From: Labilibaculum sp041595635
Lineage (GTDB): Bacteria; Bacteroidota; Bacteroidia; Bacteroidales; Marinifilaceae
Assembly (NCBI RefSeq): GCF_041595635.1
Contig: NZ_JBFHJW010000033.1
Coordinates: forward strand, 1 to 45,371
Length of the DNA: 45,371 nucleotides
Direction of reading: 5' to 3'
Part shown: positions 9,484 through 17,356 of the stretch, in pieces
Layout: each line of letters begins with the position of its first letter
How positions within the stretch are numbered: position 1 is the first letter of the stretch
The notes under the pieces: generated by a model
What the model was told of the DNA's origin: nothing
Databases searched by the model: none
Seen by the model: the letters and a program-made list of their open reading frames with translations, nothing else
Program-made: the position numbers and the translations under genes

Positions 9484-11535
9484 ATGTCAACAGGAAAAAT
9501 TGGTGTTACTAGTAATGATCTGTTTCCAATCATTAAGAAATTTTTGTATTCCGATCACGACATCTTTTTGCGTGAGATTGTTTCCAATGCAGTAGATGCA
9601 ACTCAGAAATTGAAAACTTTGGCTTCAACAGGAGAATTTAAGGGTGATCTTGGAGAGTTGAAAGTTTCTGTAAGTATTAATAAGGAGGCAAAAACCATTA
9701 CCATTTCAGATAATGGTATCGGGATGACTGAGGAAGAGATTGAAAAATACATCAATCAGATTGCTTTTTCGGGAGCTGAAGAGTTCATGGACAAATACAA
9801 AGATCAGGCGAATGCCATTATTGGTCATTTTGGATTGGGTTTCTATTCTTCGTTTATGGTGTCCGATCGAGTAGATATTGTAACACTTTCGTACAAAGAA
9901 GGTGCTCAAGCGGTGAAATGGAGCTGTGAGGGAAATCCTGAATTTAGTCTCGAGAATGTTGAAAAAGCCAATCGAGGAACCGATATTGTAATGCACATTT
10001 CGGAAGATGGAAAAGAATTTTTGGAAGAAAGCCGTATTCAAGAATTGTTGAATAAATATTGCAAATTCTTGCCTATCGAAATCGCTTTTGGAAAGAAAAA
10101 GGATTGGAAAGATGGAAAAGAAGAGATTACTGATGAGGATAATATCATTAACGATACCAATCCGGCATGGACAAAGAAACCTGCTGATTTAAAGGATGAG
10201 GATTATAAAGATTTTTATCGTCAGTTGTACCCAATGGGTGAAGATCCATTGTTTCACATTCACCTGAATGTTGATTATCCTTTTAACTTGACTGGTATTT
10301 TGTATTTTCCAAAAATCAAAAACAGTGTTGAGGTTCAAAAGAACAAAATTCAATTGTACTGCAATCAAGTGTTTGTTACCGATTCGGTAGAAGGTATTGT
10401 TCCTGAATTCTTGACTCTTCTTCATGGAGTGATTGATTCTCCGGATATTCCTTTGAATGTATCTCGTTCGTACTTGCAGAGTGATGGAAATGTAAAGAAA
10501 ATTGCCAATCATATTTCTAAGAAAGTTGCAGATAGCTTGCATGATATTTTCAAGAACGACCGTGCCGATTTTGAAAAGAAATGGGATGATTTGCGCATGT
10601 TTGTGCAGTACGGAATGTTGACCGAAGAGAAATTTTTCGATCGTTCTAAAAAATTCATGTTGTTCAAAAATACCGATGGAAAGTATTTTACAATGGAAGA
10701 ATATGAAGCTTTAATCAAAGAGAATCAAACCGATAAAGAAAGCAATATAATTAATCTTTATGCGACTGATGTAGATGCTCAATACACTTATATTGAGGCT
10801 GCAAAAGCAAAAGGTTACGATGTTTTGGTAATGGATAGTCAGTTGGATAACCATTTGATTAACCACTTGGAACAAAAAACACCAACTACAAAATATGTTC
10901 GTGTTGATTCAGACATTATTGATAAGTTGATTCAGAAAGATGAGGTAAAAGTTTCTAAGCTAACTGAAGAGCAAAGAAACGATTTGATTCCTGTTTTTAA
11001 CGCACACCTGCCAGCTGAGAAAGTAAACTATGTTGTGACTTTCGAATCTTTGGGTGAGGATGCTCAACCTTTATTGATTACTCAATCGGAGTTCATGCGT
11101 CGTATGAAAGATATGGCTGCTATGAATGCAGGAATGGCTTTTTATGGTGAAATGCCTGATTCTTACAACTTGGTTGTTAATTCAGATCATGCTTTAATTG
11201 CGAACATTTTGAGCGATAAAGATGCCAAAATGGGTGCCAGCCTAGCGGATGTAAATGCGAAGTTGACTCCACTTTTCGAGGAAAGATCTCAGTTAGATGC
11301 TTTGAAAGCTGACAAGAAAGAGGAAGAAGTTCCTCAGGAAGAAAAAGATAAAATGGCTGAAGTTCAGAAACAAATTACAGAGGTAAATGCTGAAAAAGAA
11401 GCCTTGCTGAAAGGATTTGGTAAAGACAATCAATTGGTAAAACAGTTGATCGATCTTGCATTGCTTGCCAACAATATGTTGAAAGGTGCTGAATTAGCTA
11501 AATTTGTAAAACGTAGCGTTGATATGATCAAGTAA
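9484..11535 (+). CDS. htpG: Molecular chaperone HtpG (Hsp90)
   Basis: This is the bacterial Hsp90, an ATP-dependent dimeric chaperone in the cytosol. The GHKL ATPase domain is clear: FLREIVSNAVDAT carries the catalytic Glu31 and the Mg-binding Asn35, followed by ISDNGIGMT and the lid/glycine motif GHFGLGFYSSFMV. The middle domain contains the NVSRSYLQ segment that reaches the ATP site. The C-terminal dimerisation region carries a charged coiled segment around residues 600-650. The 683 residues are longer than the roughly 624 of E. coli HtpG, which is normal for Bacteroidota. It is monocistronic, with a terminator directly after it. The upstream region carries a sigma-54-like element described separately. 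Confidence 0.98.
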   Translation: MSTGKIGVTSNDLFPIIKKFLYSDHDIFLREIVSNAVDATQKLKTLASTGEFKGDLGELKVSVSINKEAKTITISDNGIGMTEEEIEKYINQIAFSGAEEFMDKYKDQANAIIGHFGLGFYSSFMVSDRVDIVTLSYKEGAQAVKWSCEGNPEFSLENVEKANRGTDIVMHISEDGKEFLEESRIQELLNKYCKFLPIEIAFGKKKDWKDGKEEITDEDNIINDTNPAWTKKPADLKDEDYKDFYRQLYPMGEDPLFHIHLNVDYPFNLTGILYFPKIKNSVEVQKNKIQLYCNQVFVTDSVEGIVPEFLTLLHGVIDSPDIPLNVSRSYLQSDGNVKKIANHISKKVADSLHDIFKNDRADFEKKWDDLRMFVQYGMLTEEKFFDRSKKFMLFKNTDGKYFTMEEYEALIKENQTDKESNIINLYATDVDAQYTYIEAAKAKGYDVLVMDSQLDNHLINHLEQKTPTTKYVRVDSDIIDKLIQKDEVKVSKLTEEQRNDLIPVFNAHLPAEKVNYVVTFESLGEDAQPLLITQSEFMRRMKDMAAMNAGMAFYGEMPDSYNLVVNSDHALIANILSDKDAKMGASLADVNAKLTPLFEERSQLDALKADKKEEEVPQEEKDKMAEVQKQITEVNAEKEALLKGFGKDNQLVKQLIDLALLANNMLKGAELAKFVKRSVDMIK

Positions 11536-11558
11536 TTGATTGTAGATTAAATAATATG

Positions 11559-11592
11559 AAAACAGCCGTTCCCTAGGGGCGGCTGTTTTTTG
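11559..11592 (+). terminator. Terminator between convergent htpG and DEAD-box helicase genes
   Basis: AAAACAGCCG pairs with CGGCTGTTTT around a short interior stem-loop, followed by six T residues on the plus strand. The reverse strand also ends in TTTT, so it may serve both convergent genes. Confidence 0.85.
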
Positions 11593-11635
11593 TAATTAGA
11601 TGCAGCAGTTCGCAGAAGGCTGACTGCTGTTCACG

Positions 11636-12964
11636 TTATTTCTTCGATCTCTTTTTGCGATTTCGTTTCTTGTTCTCGATGGCTTTTTGTCGACCTTTTG
11701 ATCCCGATGGAGTTTTCATATTTTTGGCAGATTTCTGATGGAAAGCACCACTTTTCAAATCCAGGCGAATGGTATTTTTAATTTTGATGTTTCGGGTTTG
11801 GATTTTTTCATCTTCAAGTAATTGGCTTGTAAATACAACATCTACAGGAACTTCACCAATTGTAATTGGCTTTTTAATTAAAGCTTCCACCTTTTCCATC
11901 AATTCTTCTTCGCCCTTGTTCACAAAGCTAATTGCAGTTCCTTCTCGTTCGGCACGTCCGGTACGACCTACACGGTGAACGTATTCCACGTAATCTGTAG
12001 GAATATCGAAGTTAATTACATGGCTAATGTTTTCGATATCGATACCACGAGCAGCCACATCTGAAGCTACCAAAACTCTCGATTTACCTTCTTTGAAATC
12101 GTTTAGAGCTTTAATTCTGGTATTTTGCGCCTTGTTCGAGTGAATTACACTCAAATCTTCGCCCAAAAACTCTTCCAAGCGACCTACAATTCGATCTGCA
12201 TTTTTCTTGGTTTCGGTAAAAATCATCACTTTTTTGAACTCTTCTTTATCTTCCAAAAGCTGTTTAAGAAGTGCAACTTTACTCAATATATTTGGAACCT
12301 GATATTGAATTTGGTGAATGTTTTCAACGGTTGATGCCTGAGGAGCTACTTCAATTCGTTCAGGATTAATTAAAAAATCGTCGGCCAATTGAGCGATGGT
12401 ATCTGAGAAAGTTGCCGAGAATAAAAGGTTCTGATGAACATCAGGCAAAATCTCAAAAATGGCTTTTAGCTGAGGCATAAACCCCAAGTCCATCATCTTA
12501 TCGGCTTCATCCACCACTAAGGTTTTAATTAGGGTAAATTTCAGGATTCGTGTCATGTAAATATCCATCAAACGACCTGGCGTAGCTACAATAATATCAA
12601 TTCCCTCGTACAATTTCTCTTTTTGAGTATTGATATTTACTCCACCATATACGCCAACGGTACGAAGGTTGATATATGGAGTTAAGAGTTCAATGGTTTC
12701 AACCACCTGTAAAACTAATTCACGAGTAGGAACAACAATTAAAGCTCTGGGATCGTTTCCTTTTGCATAATTCAGTTTCATTAAAATTGGCATCATGTAG
12801 GCCAGAGTTTTTCCAGTTCCGGTTTGAGCAATCCCAATTACATCTTTACCTGCACGAATAGGGGAAAATACCTTCTTTTGTATTTCTGTTGGTTTTTCGA
12901 ATCCCGCCTCGTCAAGCGCCATTCTAATTTGTTTGCTTATTTTGATGTCGTCGAATGAAATCAT
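11636..12964 (-). CDS. DEAD-box ATP-dependent RNA helicase
   Basis: This RNA helicase carries all the usual superfamily 2 motifs: a Q-motif region (GFEKPTEIQ), Walker A AQTGTGKT, PTREL, TPGR, VVDEADKMMDLG, FSAT, ARGID and HRVGRTGRA. The C-terminal tail is extremely basic (KNKKR/KKRSKK type) and probably binds RNA. I chose the ATG at 12964 (MISFDDIKISKQ, 442 residues). The alternative upstream TTG at 12991 lies inside a TATTTTTG -7 promoter box and would give an unconserved N-terminus. It resembles RhlE/CshA-type helicases used in ribosome assembly or RNA decay; the exact subfamily cannot be settled here. Confidence 0.95.
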   Translation of the reverse strand: MISFDDIKISKQIRMALDEAGFEKPTEIQKKVFSPIRAGKDVIGIAQTGTGKTLAYMMPILMKLNYAKGNDPRALIVVPTRELVLQVVETIELLTPYINLRTVGVYGGVNINTQKEKLYEGIDIIVATPGRLMDIYMTRILKFTLIKTLVVDEADKMMDLGFMPQLKAIFEILPDVHQNLLFSATFSDTIAQLADDFLINPERIEVAPQASTVENIHQIQYQVPNILSKVALLKQLLEDKEEFKKVMIFTETKKNADRIVGRLEEFLGEDLSVIHSNKAQNTRIKALNDFKEGKSRVLVASDVAARGIDIENISHVINFDIPTDYVEYVHRVGRTGRAEREGTAISFVNKGEEELMEKVEALIKKPITIGEVPVDVVFTSQLLEDEKIQTRNIKIKNTIRLDLKSGAFHQKSAKNMKTPSGSKGRQKAIENKKRNRKKRSKK

Positions 12965-12988
12965 TGCTATGGTATTTGAAAATTTGTG

Positions 12989-12996
12989 CAAAAATA
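12989..12996 (-). promoter_or_regulatory. -7 box (TATTTTTG) of the DEAD-box helicase gene
   Basis: On the minus strand this reads TATTTTTG, a perfect match to the Bacteroidota TAnnTTTG box, about 25 bases before the ATG at 12964. It overlaps the upstream TTG start candidate, which argues against that start. A good -33 TTTG was not seen. Confidence 0.55.
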
Positions 12997-13068
12997 GACA
13001 AATAAACCGACATTAATGTGCTTTCGCAACTTATCGCTTCTGTTTGTCTGAATAAGAGCTCTTTTTTC

Positions 13069-13593
13069 TTAGTTCCACAATTGTTGAACTTCTTGTTTAA
13101 GAGCAGAAATTGCTGTTGCAATAGCAGGTTTTTGTTGTTGCATGTTTGATTCGATGATGGCCTGGCACAAGGAAATTGCGGAGTCCTTTGGTGCGATTTG
13201 TGCTGCCTCTGTATTGATCAATCGGATGATGCTTTCTTTTGCATTTTTCACTTGCATCCATGATTCATCGCTTACATACAATTGCTGAGTCTGATTGTGT
13301 TCAAATTCTGTACGAACTGCCAGAAGTAATTTTTGTTGCAATTGCAGGTTGTTTAATCCTGTTTGATTTTCTCTGAGTACTAGAGATTCTGGATGAATTC
13401 GCTCTAAAAAGAGAATTAAGCGTTCACAAGCCTGCAGTCGGACAGGCGTAGTTTGTTTCTGATTTTTTAATACAATCTGATGTCTTAGTTTGCGTTCTTC
13501 TTGTTTTAAAAATGCTTTTATCAGTAGATAAGCTGTGGCAAACACCACAAGAGAGGGTAGGATATATTTGCCGATTTCAAAAAGGTCTTTCAT
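13069..13593 (-). CDS. Small single-pass membrane protein of unknown function
   Basis: The protein has 174 residues. One hydrophobic helix lies near the N-terminus (YILPSLVVFATAYLLIKAFL, about residues 10-29), followed by a basic stretch and a long Gln-rich, probably helical cytoplasmic domain (LQQKLLLAVRTEFEHN, QQKPAIATAISALKQ). There is no catalytic motif. I believe similar proteins are common in Bacteroidota as an unnamed DUF family (possibly DUF7935), but I am not certain of the number. It lies 104 bases upstream of the helicase gene on the same strand and is divergent from the aminotransferase gene. The function is unknown. Confidence 0.75.
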   Translation of the reverse strand: MKDLFEIGKYILPSLVVFATAYLLIKAFLKQEERKLRHQIVLKNQKQTTPVRLQACERLILFLERIHPESLVLRENQTGLNNLQLQQKLLLAVRTEFEHNQTQQLYVSDESWMQVKNAKESIIRLINTEAAQIAPKDSAISLCQAIIESNMQQQKPAIATAISALKQEVQQLWN

Positions 13594-13651
13594 TTTGTCT
13601 TTACTTTTTCTAATTTTTGTTTTTTCCCACTTTCTATGTAGTATAAAACTG

Positions 13652-13679
13652 TATCTTTACACACTGAAGTGATACTTCA
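13652..13679 (+). promoter_or_regulatory. Promoter/operator candidate for the aminotransferase gene
   Basis: TATCTTTA at 13652-13659 resembles the -7 box. A perfect inverted repeat TGAAGT-GAT-ACTTCA at 13665-13679 follows at about the expected transcription start, a position suited to repression. The leader to the ATG at 13776 would be about 110 bases. Confidence 0.45.
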
Positions 13680-13775
13680 AAGATATAGAAATCGCACCTT
13701 TTATTTTGTTTGTCAGGGGGAAATAACAAACACAAAAGTATTAAGCAATTTACTAAATCCCTAAATTATTTTAGA

Positions 13776-14969
13776 ATGTTGAAAGTTTCGGATCGTATTG
13801 CAGGAATGGAAGTGTCTCCAACCCTTGCTATGTCACAAAAAAGTAGAGAAATGAAAGCTCAGGGAATTGATGTTATCAATCTGAGCGTTGGAGAACCAGA
13901 TTTTGATACTCCTGATCACATTAAGAAAGCAGGACAGAAGGCGATTGATGATAATTATTCTCATTATTCACCTGTTCCTGGTTATATCGAGTTGCGTCAG
14001 GCAGTGGTTAATAAGTTAAAACGCGAAAATAATTTGGATTACACAGCCGATCAGATTGTTGTCTCTAATGGAGCCAAACAGTCCATCGCTAATGTAATTA
14101 TGAGTATCATTAACAAAGGCGATGAAGTAATTATTCCTTCTCCTTATTGGGTAAGTTACAGCGAGATTGTAAAATTGGCTCAAGGTGTTAATGTATTTGT
14201 ATATGCTCCTATCGAGCAGGATTTTAAAATTACACCGGAACAATTAGAAGCAGCCATTACTCCAAAAACAAAGGCATTCTTATTTAGTTCTCCGAGTAAT
14301 CCAACAGGAAGTTTGTATTCTAAAGAGGAGTTAAGAGCTTTAGCAGATGTTTTTGTTAAGTATCCTGATATTGTTATTCTTTCGGATGAAATATACGAGC
14401 ACATTAATTACGTGGGAGCTCACGAAAGTATTGCTCAGTTTACTGATATTTTCGATCGTGTTGTTGTGATCAATGGAGTTTCCAAAGGATATGCCATGAC
14501 TGGATGGAGAATTGGATACATTGCTGCTCCGCTTTGGTTGGCTAAAGCCTGTAATAAATTGCAGGGACAAATGACTTCTGGAGCTTCATCAATAGCTCAG
14601 ATTGCTTCTGCAGCTGCCTTGGAAGGTGATCAGTCCACTACAATTGCTTTTAGAGAAGCTTTTCATAAAAGAAGAGATTTGGCTTTGGCTCAATTGCGTC
14701 AAGTTCCAGGTTTTGAAACTCGTGAACCGAATGGCGCTTTTTACTTGTTTCCTAAAGTATCTCAACTTTTTGGAAAAAGCAATGGCAAAATAAACATCAA
14801 TAGTTCAACAGATTTAAGTTTGTATTTGTTGGAAGAAGCTAATGTAGCTACTGTTACCGGCGAAGCCTTTGGGTCTCCTGAATGTTTGCGGTTGTCGTAT
14901 GCTACCAGTGAAGAACAAATGGCAGAAGCCATCAAAAGAATAAAAATAGCGGTTGAGAAGTTGAAATAA
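13776..14969 (+). CDS. Pyridoxal-phosphate aspartate-type aminotransferase (class I)
   Basis: This fold-type I aminotransferase probably makes aspartate or related amino acids. The PLP-binding lysine is Lys237 in SKGYAMTGWRIGY. Other family motifs are NLSVGEPDFDTPDHI near the N-terminus, the substrate-side SSPSNPTG motif with its Asn, the DEIYEHI aspartate that contacts the pyridine nitrogen, and the C-terminal Arg in LRLSYATS. I start it at the ATG at 13776 (MLKVSDRIAGMEVSPTLAMS, 397 residues), where homology begins. The longer frame starting with TTG at 13710 adds a low-complexity leader without homology. Substrate range (aspartate, phenylalanine or prephenate) cannot be fixed from sequence. 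Confidence 0.93.
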   Translation: MLKVSDRIAGMEVSPTLAMSQKSREMKAQGIDVINLSVGEPDFDTPDHIKKAGQKAIDDNYSHYSPVPGYIELRQAVVNKLKRENNLDYTADQIVVSNGAKQSIANVIMSIINKGDEVIIPSPYWVSYSEIVKLAQGVNVFVYAPIEQDFKITPEQLEAAITPKTKAFLFSSPSNPTGSLYSKEELRALADVFVKYPDIVILSDEIYEHINYVGAHESIAQFTDIFDRVVVINGVSKGYAMTGWRIGYIAAPLWLAKACNKLQGQMTSGASSIAQIASAAALEGDQSTTIAFREAFHKRRDLALAQLRQVPGFETREPNGAFYLFPKVSQLFGKSNGKININSSTDLSLYLLEEANVATVTGEAFGSPECLRLSYATSEEQMAEAIKRIKIAVEKLK

Positions 14970-14993
14970 GCTTCCTATTTGCTGATAATATAG

Positions 14994-15026
14994 AGCCATC
15001 TCGTTGATTCGGGATGGCTATTTTTG
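14994..15026 (+). terminator. Terminator of the aminotransferase gene
   Basis: AGCCATCTCG pairs with CGGGATGGCT (one G-U pair, loop TTGATT) at 14994-15019, followed by ATTTTTG. Confidence 0.85.
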
Positions 15027-15095
15027 TGTTTGCACTGCCGGTAGATCTGTTTGTAAATTGATGTGGCAAGAGAGGAAATCCTTTTTTTTAGGAAA

Positions 15096-15125
15096 CAAAA
15101 AAAACTCCCCCGAATAGGAGGAGTT
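15096..15125 (-). terminator. Terminator of the flavodiiron protein gene (minus strand)
   Basis: Read on the minus strand, AACTCCTCC-TATTC-GGGGGAGTT is followed by eight T residues. It lies 25 bases beyond the flavodiiron gene stop. Confidence 0.9.
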
Positions 15126-15149
15126 GATTTATAGAAGAGAAATTCTTTC

Positions 15150-16349
15150 CTACTTGTATAATTCTTTCAAGCGGTTTGCCATTCCTTCTGCCAAAGCTTC
15201 GCACTGATCGAAATCTTCACCATTAGGAGCACAAAGAGCTTCCGGAGTCGCCTCGATGCTTTCCCATTTAATGGCTTCAGCAAATTTATTCAAGCGCTTA
15301 AGGCCTCCGCCACCCCACGATTTGGAACCGAACACACCTAAAACGTGATCTTTAATTCCCATGTGTTCAATTTCATTAATTAGCGTTTCCATGGTAGGAA
15401 AAACATCGCCATTGTAGGCACAAGAACCTAAAATAAGGCCGCGGAATTTAAAAATATCATTAATAATATAGGAAGGGTGTGTTTTCGATGAATCGTGAAT
15501 ACGAATTTTTTTGATGCCTTTTTTCACCAATTGGCGAGCAATATTGTCAGCCATTTTTTCGGTGTTTCCATACATCGAAGAGTAAACAATTACACAACCT
15601 TCGTCGGTTTGGTATTGACTCCATTTGTTGTATTTGGCAATAATATCGGCTACATGACTTCTCCAAATTGGACCATGAGTGGCACAAATCATTTTGATAT
15701 CCAATCCGCTTAATTTTTTCAAGGCATTTTGAGTTGGGCGACCATATTTACCCACTATATTTGAATAGTAACGGCTAATTTCGTCATCTAAATAGTCCAA
15801 ATCCACTTCATCATCAAAAATACCACCATCTAAAGTACCAAAAGCACCAAAAGCATCTCCTGAGAATAGAGTTCCATGAGTCGATTCAAAGGTTACCATG
15901 GTTTCGGGCCAGTGCAACATAGGTACCATATAGAAATTCAATTGATGTTCGCCCAAATTAATTTGATCAGCTTCTTTAACTTCCAGCAAGTTGTTTTTAA
16001 TGCCATAAAAACGTTCCAACATTGGGAAGGTTTTTTTGTTGCCTACAATTTTCATGTCTGGATAACGCTCTACCAAAGAACGAATAGAACCAGAATGATC
16101 GGGCTCCATGTGATTAATAATCAGGTAATCTGCTTTTCGATCTCCCAACACTTCTTCAATGTTATCAAGGTATTCATCCATTGTTCCTTTCTCAACAGTA
16201 TCCAAAATGGCTACTTTTTCGTCGAGAATAACATAGGAGTTATATGCTACACCTTTAGGCAAAGGCCAGTAATTTTCAAATAGTTGTGTTCTTCGGTCGT
16301 TTGTTCCTACCCAAAAAATTTTATCAGTAATATTGTTTCTGTTGTGCAT
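15150..16349 (-). CDS. Flavodiiron protein (FprA-type NO/O2 reductase)
   Basis: This soluble enzyme reduces O2 to water or NO to N2O to protect anaerobic metabolism. The N-terminal metallo-beta-lactamase-like half carries the diiron ligands: H80-x-E82-x-D84-H85 in NHMEPDHSGS, a His in MLHWPETM, the bridging Asp in SGDAFGAFG and a His in CATHGPIWR. The C-terminal flavodoxin domain starts near residue 255 with the FMN phosphate loop YSSMYGNTEKM. The 399 residues match two-domain class A flavodiiron proteins, with no rubredoxin extension. A Crp/Fnr-family regulator gene lies 196 bases upstream in the same direction, fitting a nitrosative/oxidative stress pair. Whether NO or O2 is preferred cannot be read from sequence. 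Confidence 0.96.
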   Translation of the reverse strand: MHNRNNITDKIFWVGTNDRRTQLFENYWPLPKGVAYNSYVILDEKVAILDTVEKGTMDEYLDNIEEVLGDRKADYLIINHMEPDHSGSIRSLVERYPDMKIVGNKKTFPMLERFYGIKNNLLEVKEADQINLGEHQLNFYMVPMLHWPETMVTFESTHGTLFSGDAFGAFGTLDGGIFDDEVDLDYLDDEISRYYSNIVGKYGRPTQNALKKLSGLDIKMICATHGPIWRSHVADIIAKYNKWSQYQTDEGCVIVYSSMYGNTEKMADNIARQLVKKGIKKIRIHDSSKTHPSYIINDIFKFRGLILGSCAYNGDVFPTMETLINEIEHMGIKDHVLGVFGSKSWGGGGLKRLNKFAEAIKWESIEATPEALCAPNGEDFDQCEALAEGMANRLKELYK

Positions 16350-16483
16350 TCTTATGGATTTTATCGGTTTTGGATGATCAAATCTTTCTATTTTTTTGCA
16401 AGAGTGCTGATCGATATCTTATTAGCCGATCGGAACAGGTATTATTCTTCAATCAAAAAGTTAGAAAGTATTGTTTCAGCTGA

Positions 16484-16491
16484 CAAAAATA
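16484..16491 (-). promoter_or_regulatory. -7 box (TATTTTTG) candidate for the flavodiiron gene
   Basis: The minus strand reads TATTTTTG, a perfect TAnnTTTG match, implying a leader of about 130 bases. That leader contains GATC-rich symmetric sequence (16409-16432, including CCGATCGG) that could be a regulator site. It lies in the 196-base gap after the Crp/Fnr gene. Confidence 0.45.
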
Positions 16492-16545
16492 AGAATTAAT
16501 TTTTTTTGGAAATACTTAAAGAGCATCTTCTTTTAAAAAACTATC

Positions 16546-17217
16546 CTATTGTTGCAAAAGTTTGATGAGTTGCGGTTTATTTAGGATTTCAATTTCTCGT
16601 CGATTAGTTGCAATGAGTCCTTCCTGTTCTAATTCTTTTAAACTTCGAGCAAAAGAGGGACGAGTAACCCCAAAGAAGTGTGCCATTTCGACTTGTGATT
16701 TTGGGAGGGTGATCTTTGTTTTATCCGGGGCAGCTAATTTTAGGATGTAATTGGCCAATTTGCCTTTAATGGTTTTAAAGTTTAAGAACATCAGTTTATT
16801 GGCTAAAAACTGGCTTCGGTTCGAAATGGAATTTAGGTAATTGGTAAGGAATGTTTTGTTTTTCTGAAAGAGATCAATCACAGAATTCTTAGCTAAATAA
16901 AATACTTCAACTTCTTCGTTGGCCGTTACATTTACTGGAAATTGATTTCTCTGTCCAAACAAAAACGCAGATGCTATTGGGTAAGGAGCCATAATATCTT
17001 CAATTTTAATGCTTTTTCCTGATGGATCGAGCATTTCGCCTTTCACGCTTCCTTTCAAAACAATCATTAGGTTTTCGCAGGTATCCTCACGAAAAGCAAG
17101 CATATCCCCTTTTGAGAATTTTTTGATCTGATATTGAGCTTCGTTCAGCAATTCTTCCATTTCGTTAGGACTAATTCCTCTGAAAACTGGCGATTGTGAG
17201 AGTTGTTGGTATAGCAT
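16546..17217 (-). CDS. Crp/Fnr-family transcriptional regulator
   Basis: The 223-residue regulator has an N-terminal cyclic-nucleotide-binding-like beta-roll (about residues 10-120, with KGDMLAFREDTCENLMIVLKG), a dimerisation helix and a C-terminal winged helix. The recognition region is SQVEMAHFFGVTRPSFARSL, matching the Crp/Fnr HTH. It lacks the N-terminal cysteine cluster of the FNR [4Fe-4S] sensor, so it does not sense O2 in the FNR manner. Its neighbour, the flavodiiron protein gene, and its general appearance recall the HcpR-type NO-responsive regulators of Bacteroidota; that is inference. It has its own well-formed promoter. It is also a candidate to bind the TGTAA-N6-TTACA site near 22.1 kb. 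Confidence 0.92.
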   Translation of the reverse strand: MLYQQLSQSPVFRGISPNEMEELLNEAQYQIKKFSKGDMLAFREDTCENLMIVLKGSVKGEMLDPSGKSIKIEDIMAPYPIASAFLFGQRNQFPVNVTANEEVEVFYLAKNSVIDLFQKNKTFLTNYLNSISNRSQFLANKLMFLNFKTIKGKLANYILKLAAPDKTKITLPKSQVEMAHFFGVTRPSFARSLKELEQEGLIATNRREIEILNKPQLIKLLQQ

Positions 17218-17246
17218 TTTCCTTGAGTTCGGGTGTAAATAAGTCT

Positions 17247-17277
17247 CAATAATAAAAGTTTCCCTGCAATTTACAAA
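17247..17277 (-). promoter_or_regulatory. -33/-7 promoter of the Crp/Fnr regulator gene
   Basis: On the minus strand, TTTG (17274-17277) and TATTATTG (17247-17254, one mismatch to TAnnTTTG) are separated by exactly 19 bases, the Bacteroidota primary-sigma geometry. The predicted start is about 24 bases before the ATG. Confidence 0.65.
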
Positions 17278-17356
17278 GAACAGAAGAGGAATTTGTCTGA
17301 TTTACTGCTGAGAGATAAAAAAATGAGATTCAATTTAGTCTTCATTCCGCATAGAG

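Noticed and set aside
15876..16283. 135-codon plus-strand frame inside the flavodiiron gene
   Set aside because: It is antisense to a gene with confirmed diiron motifs; its translation has no support.
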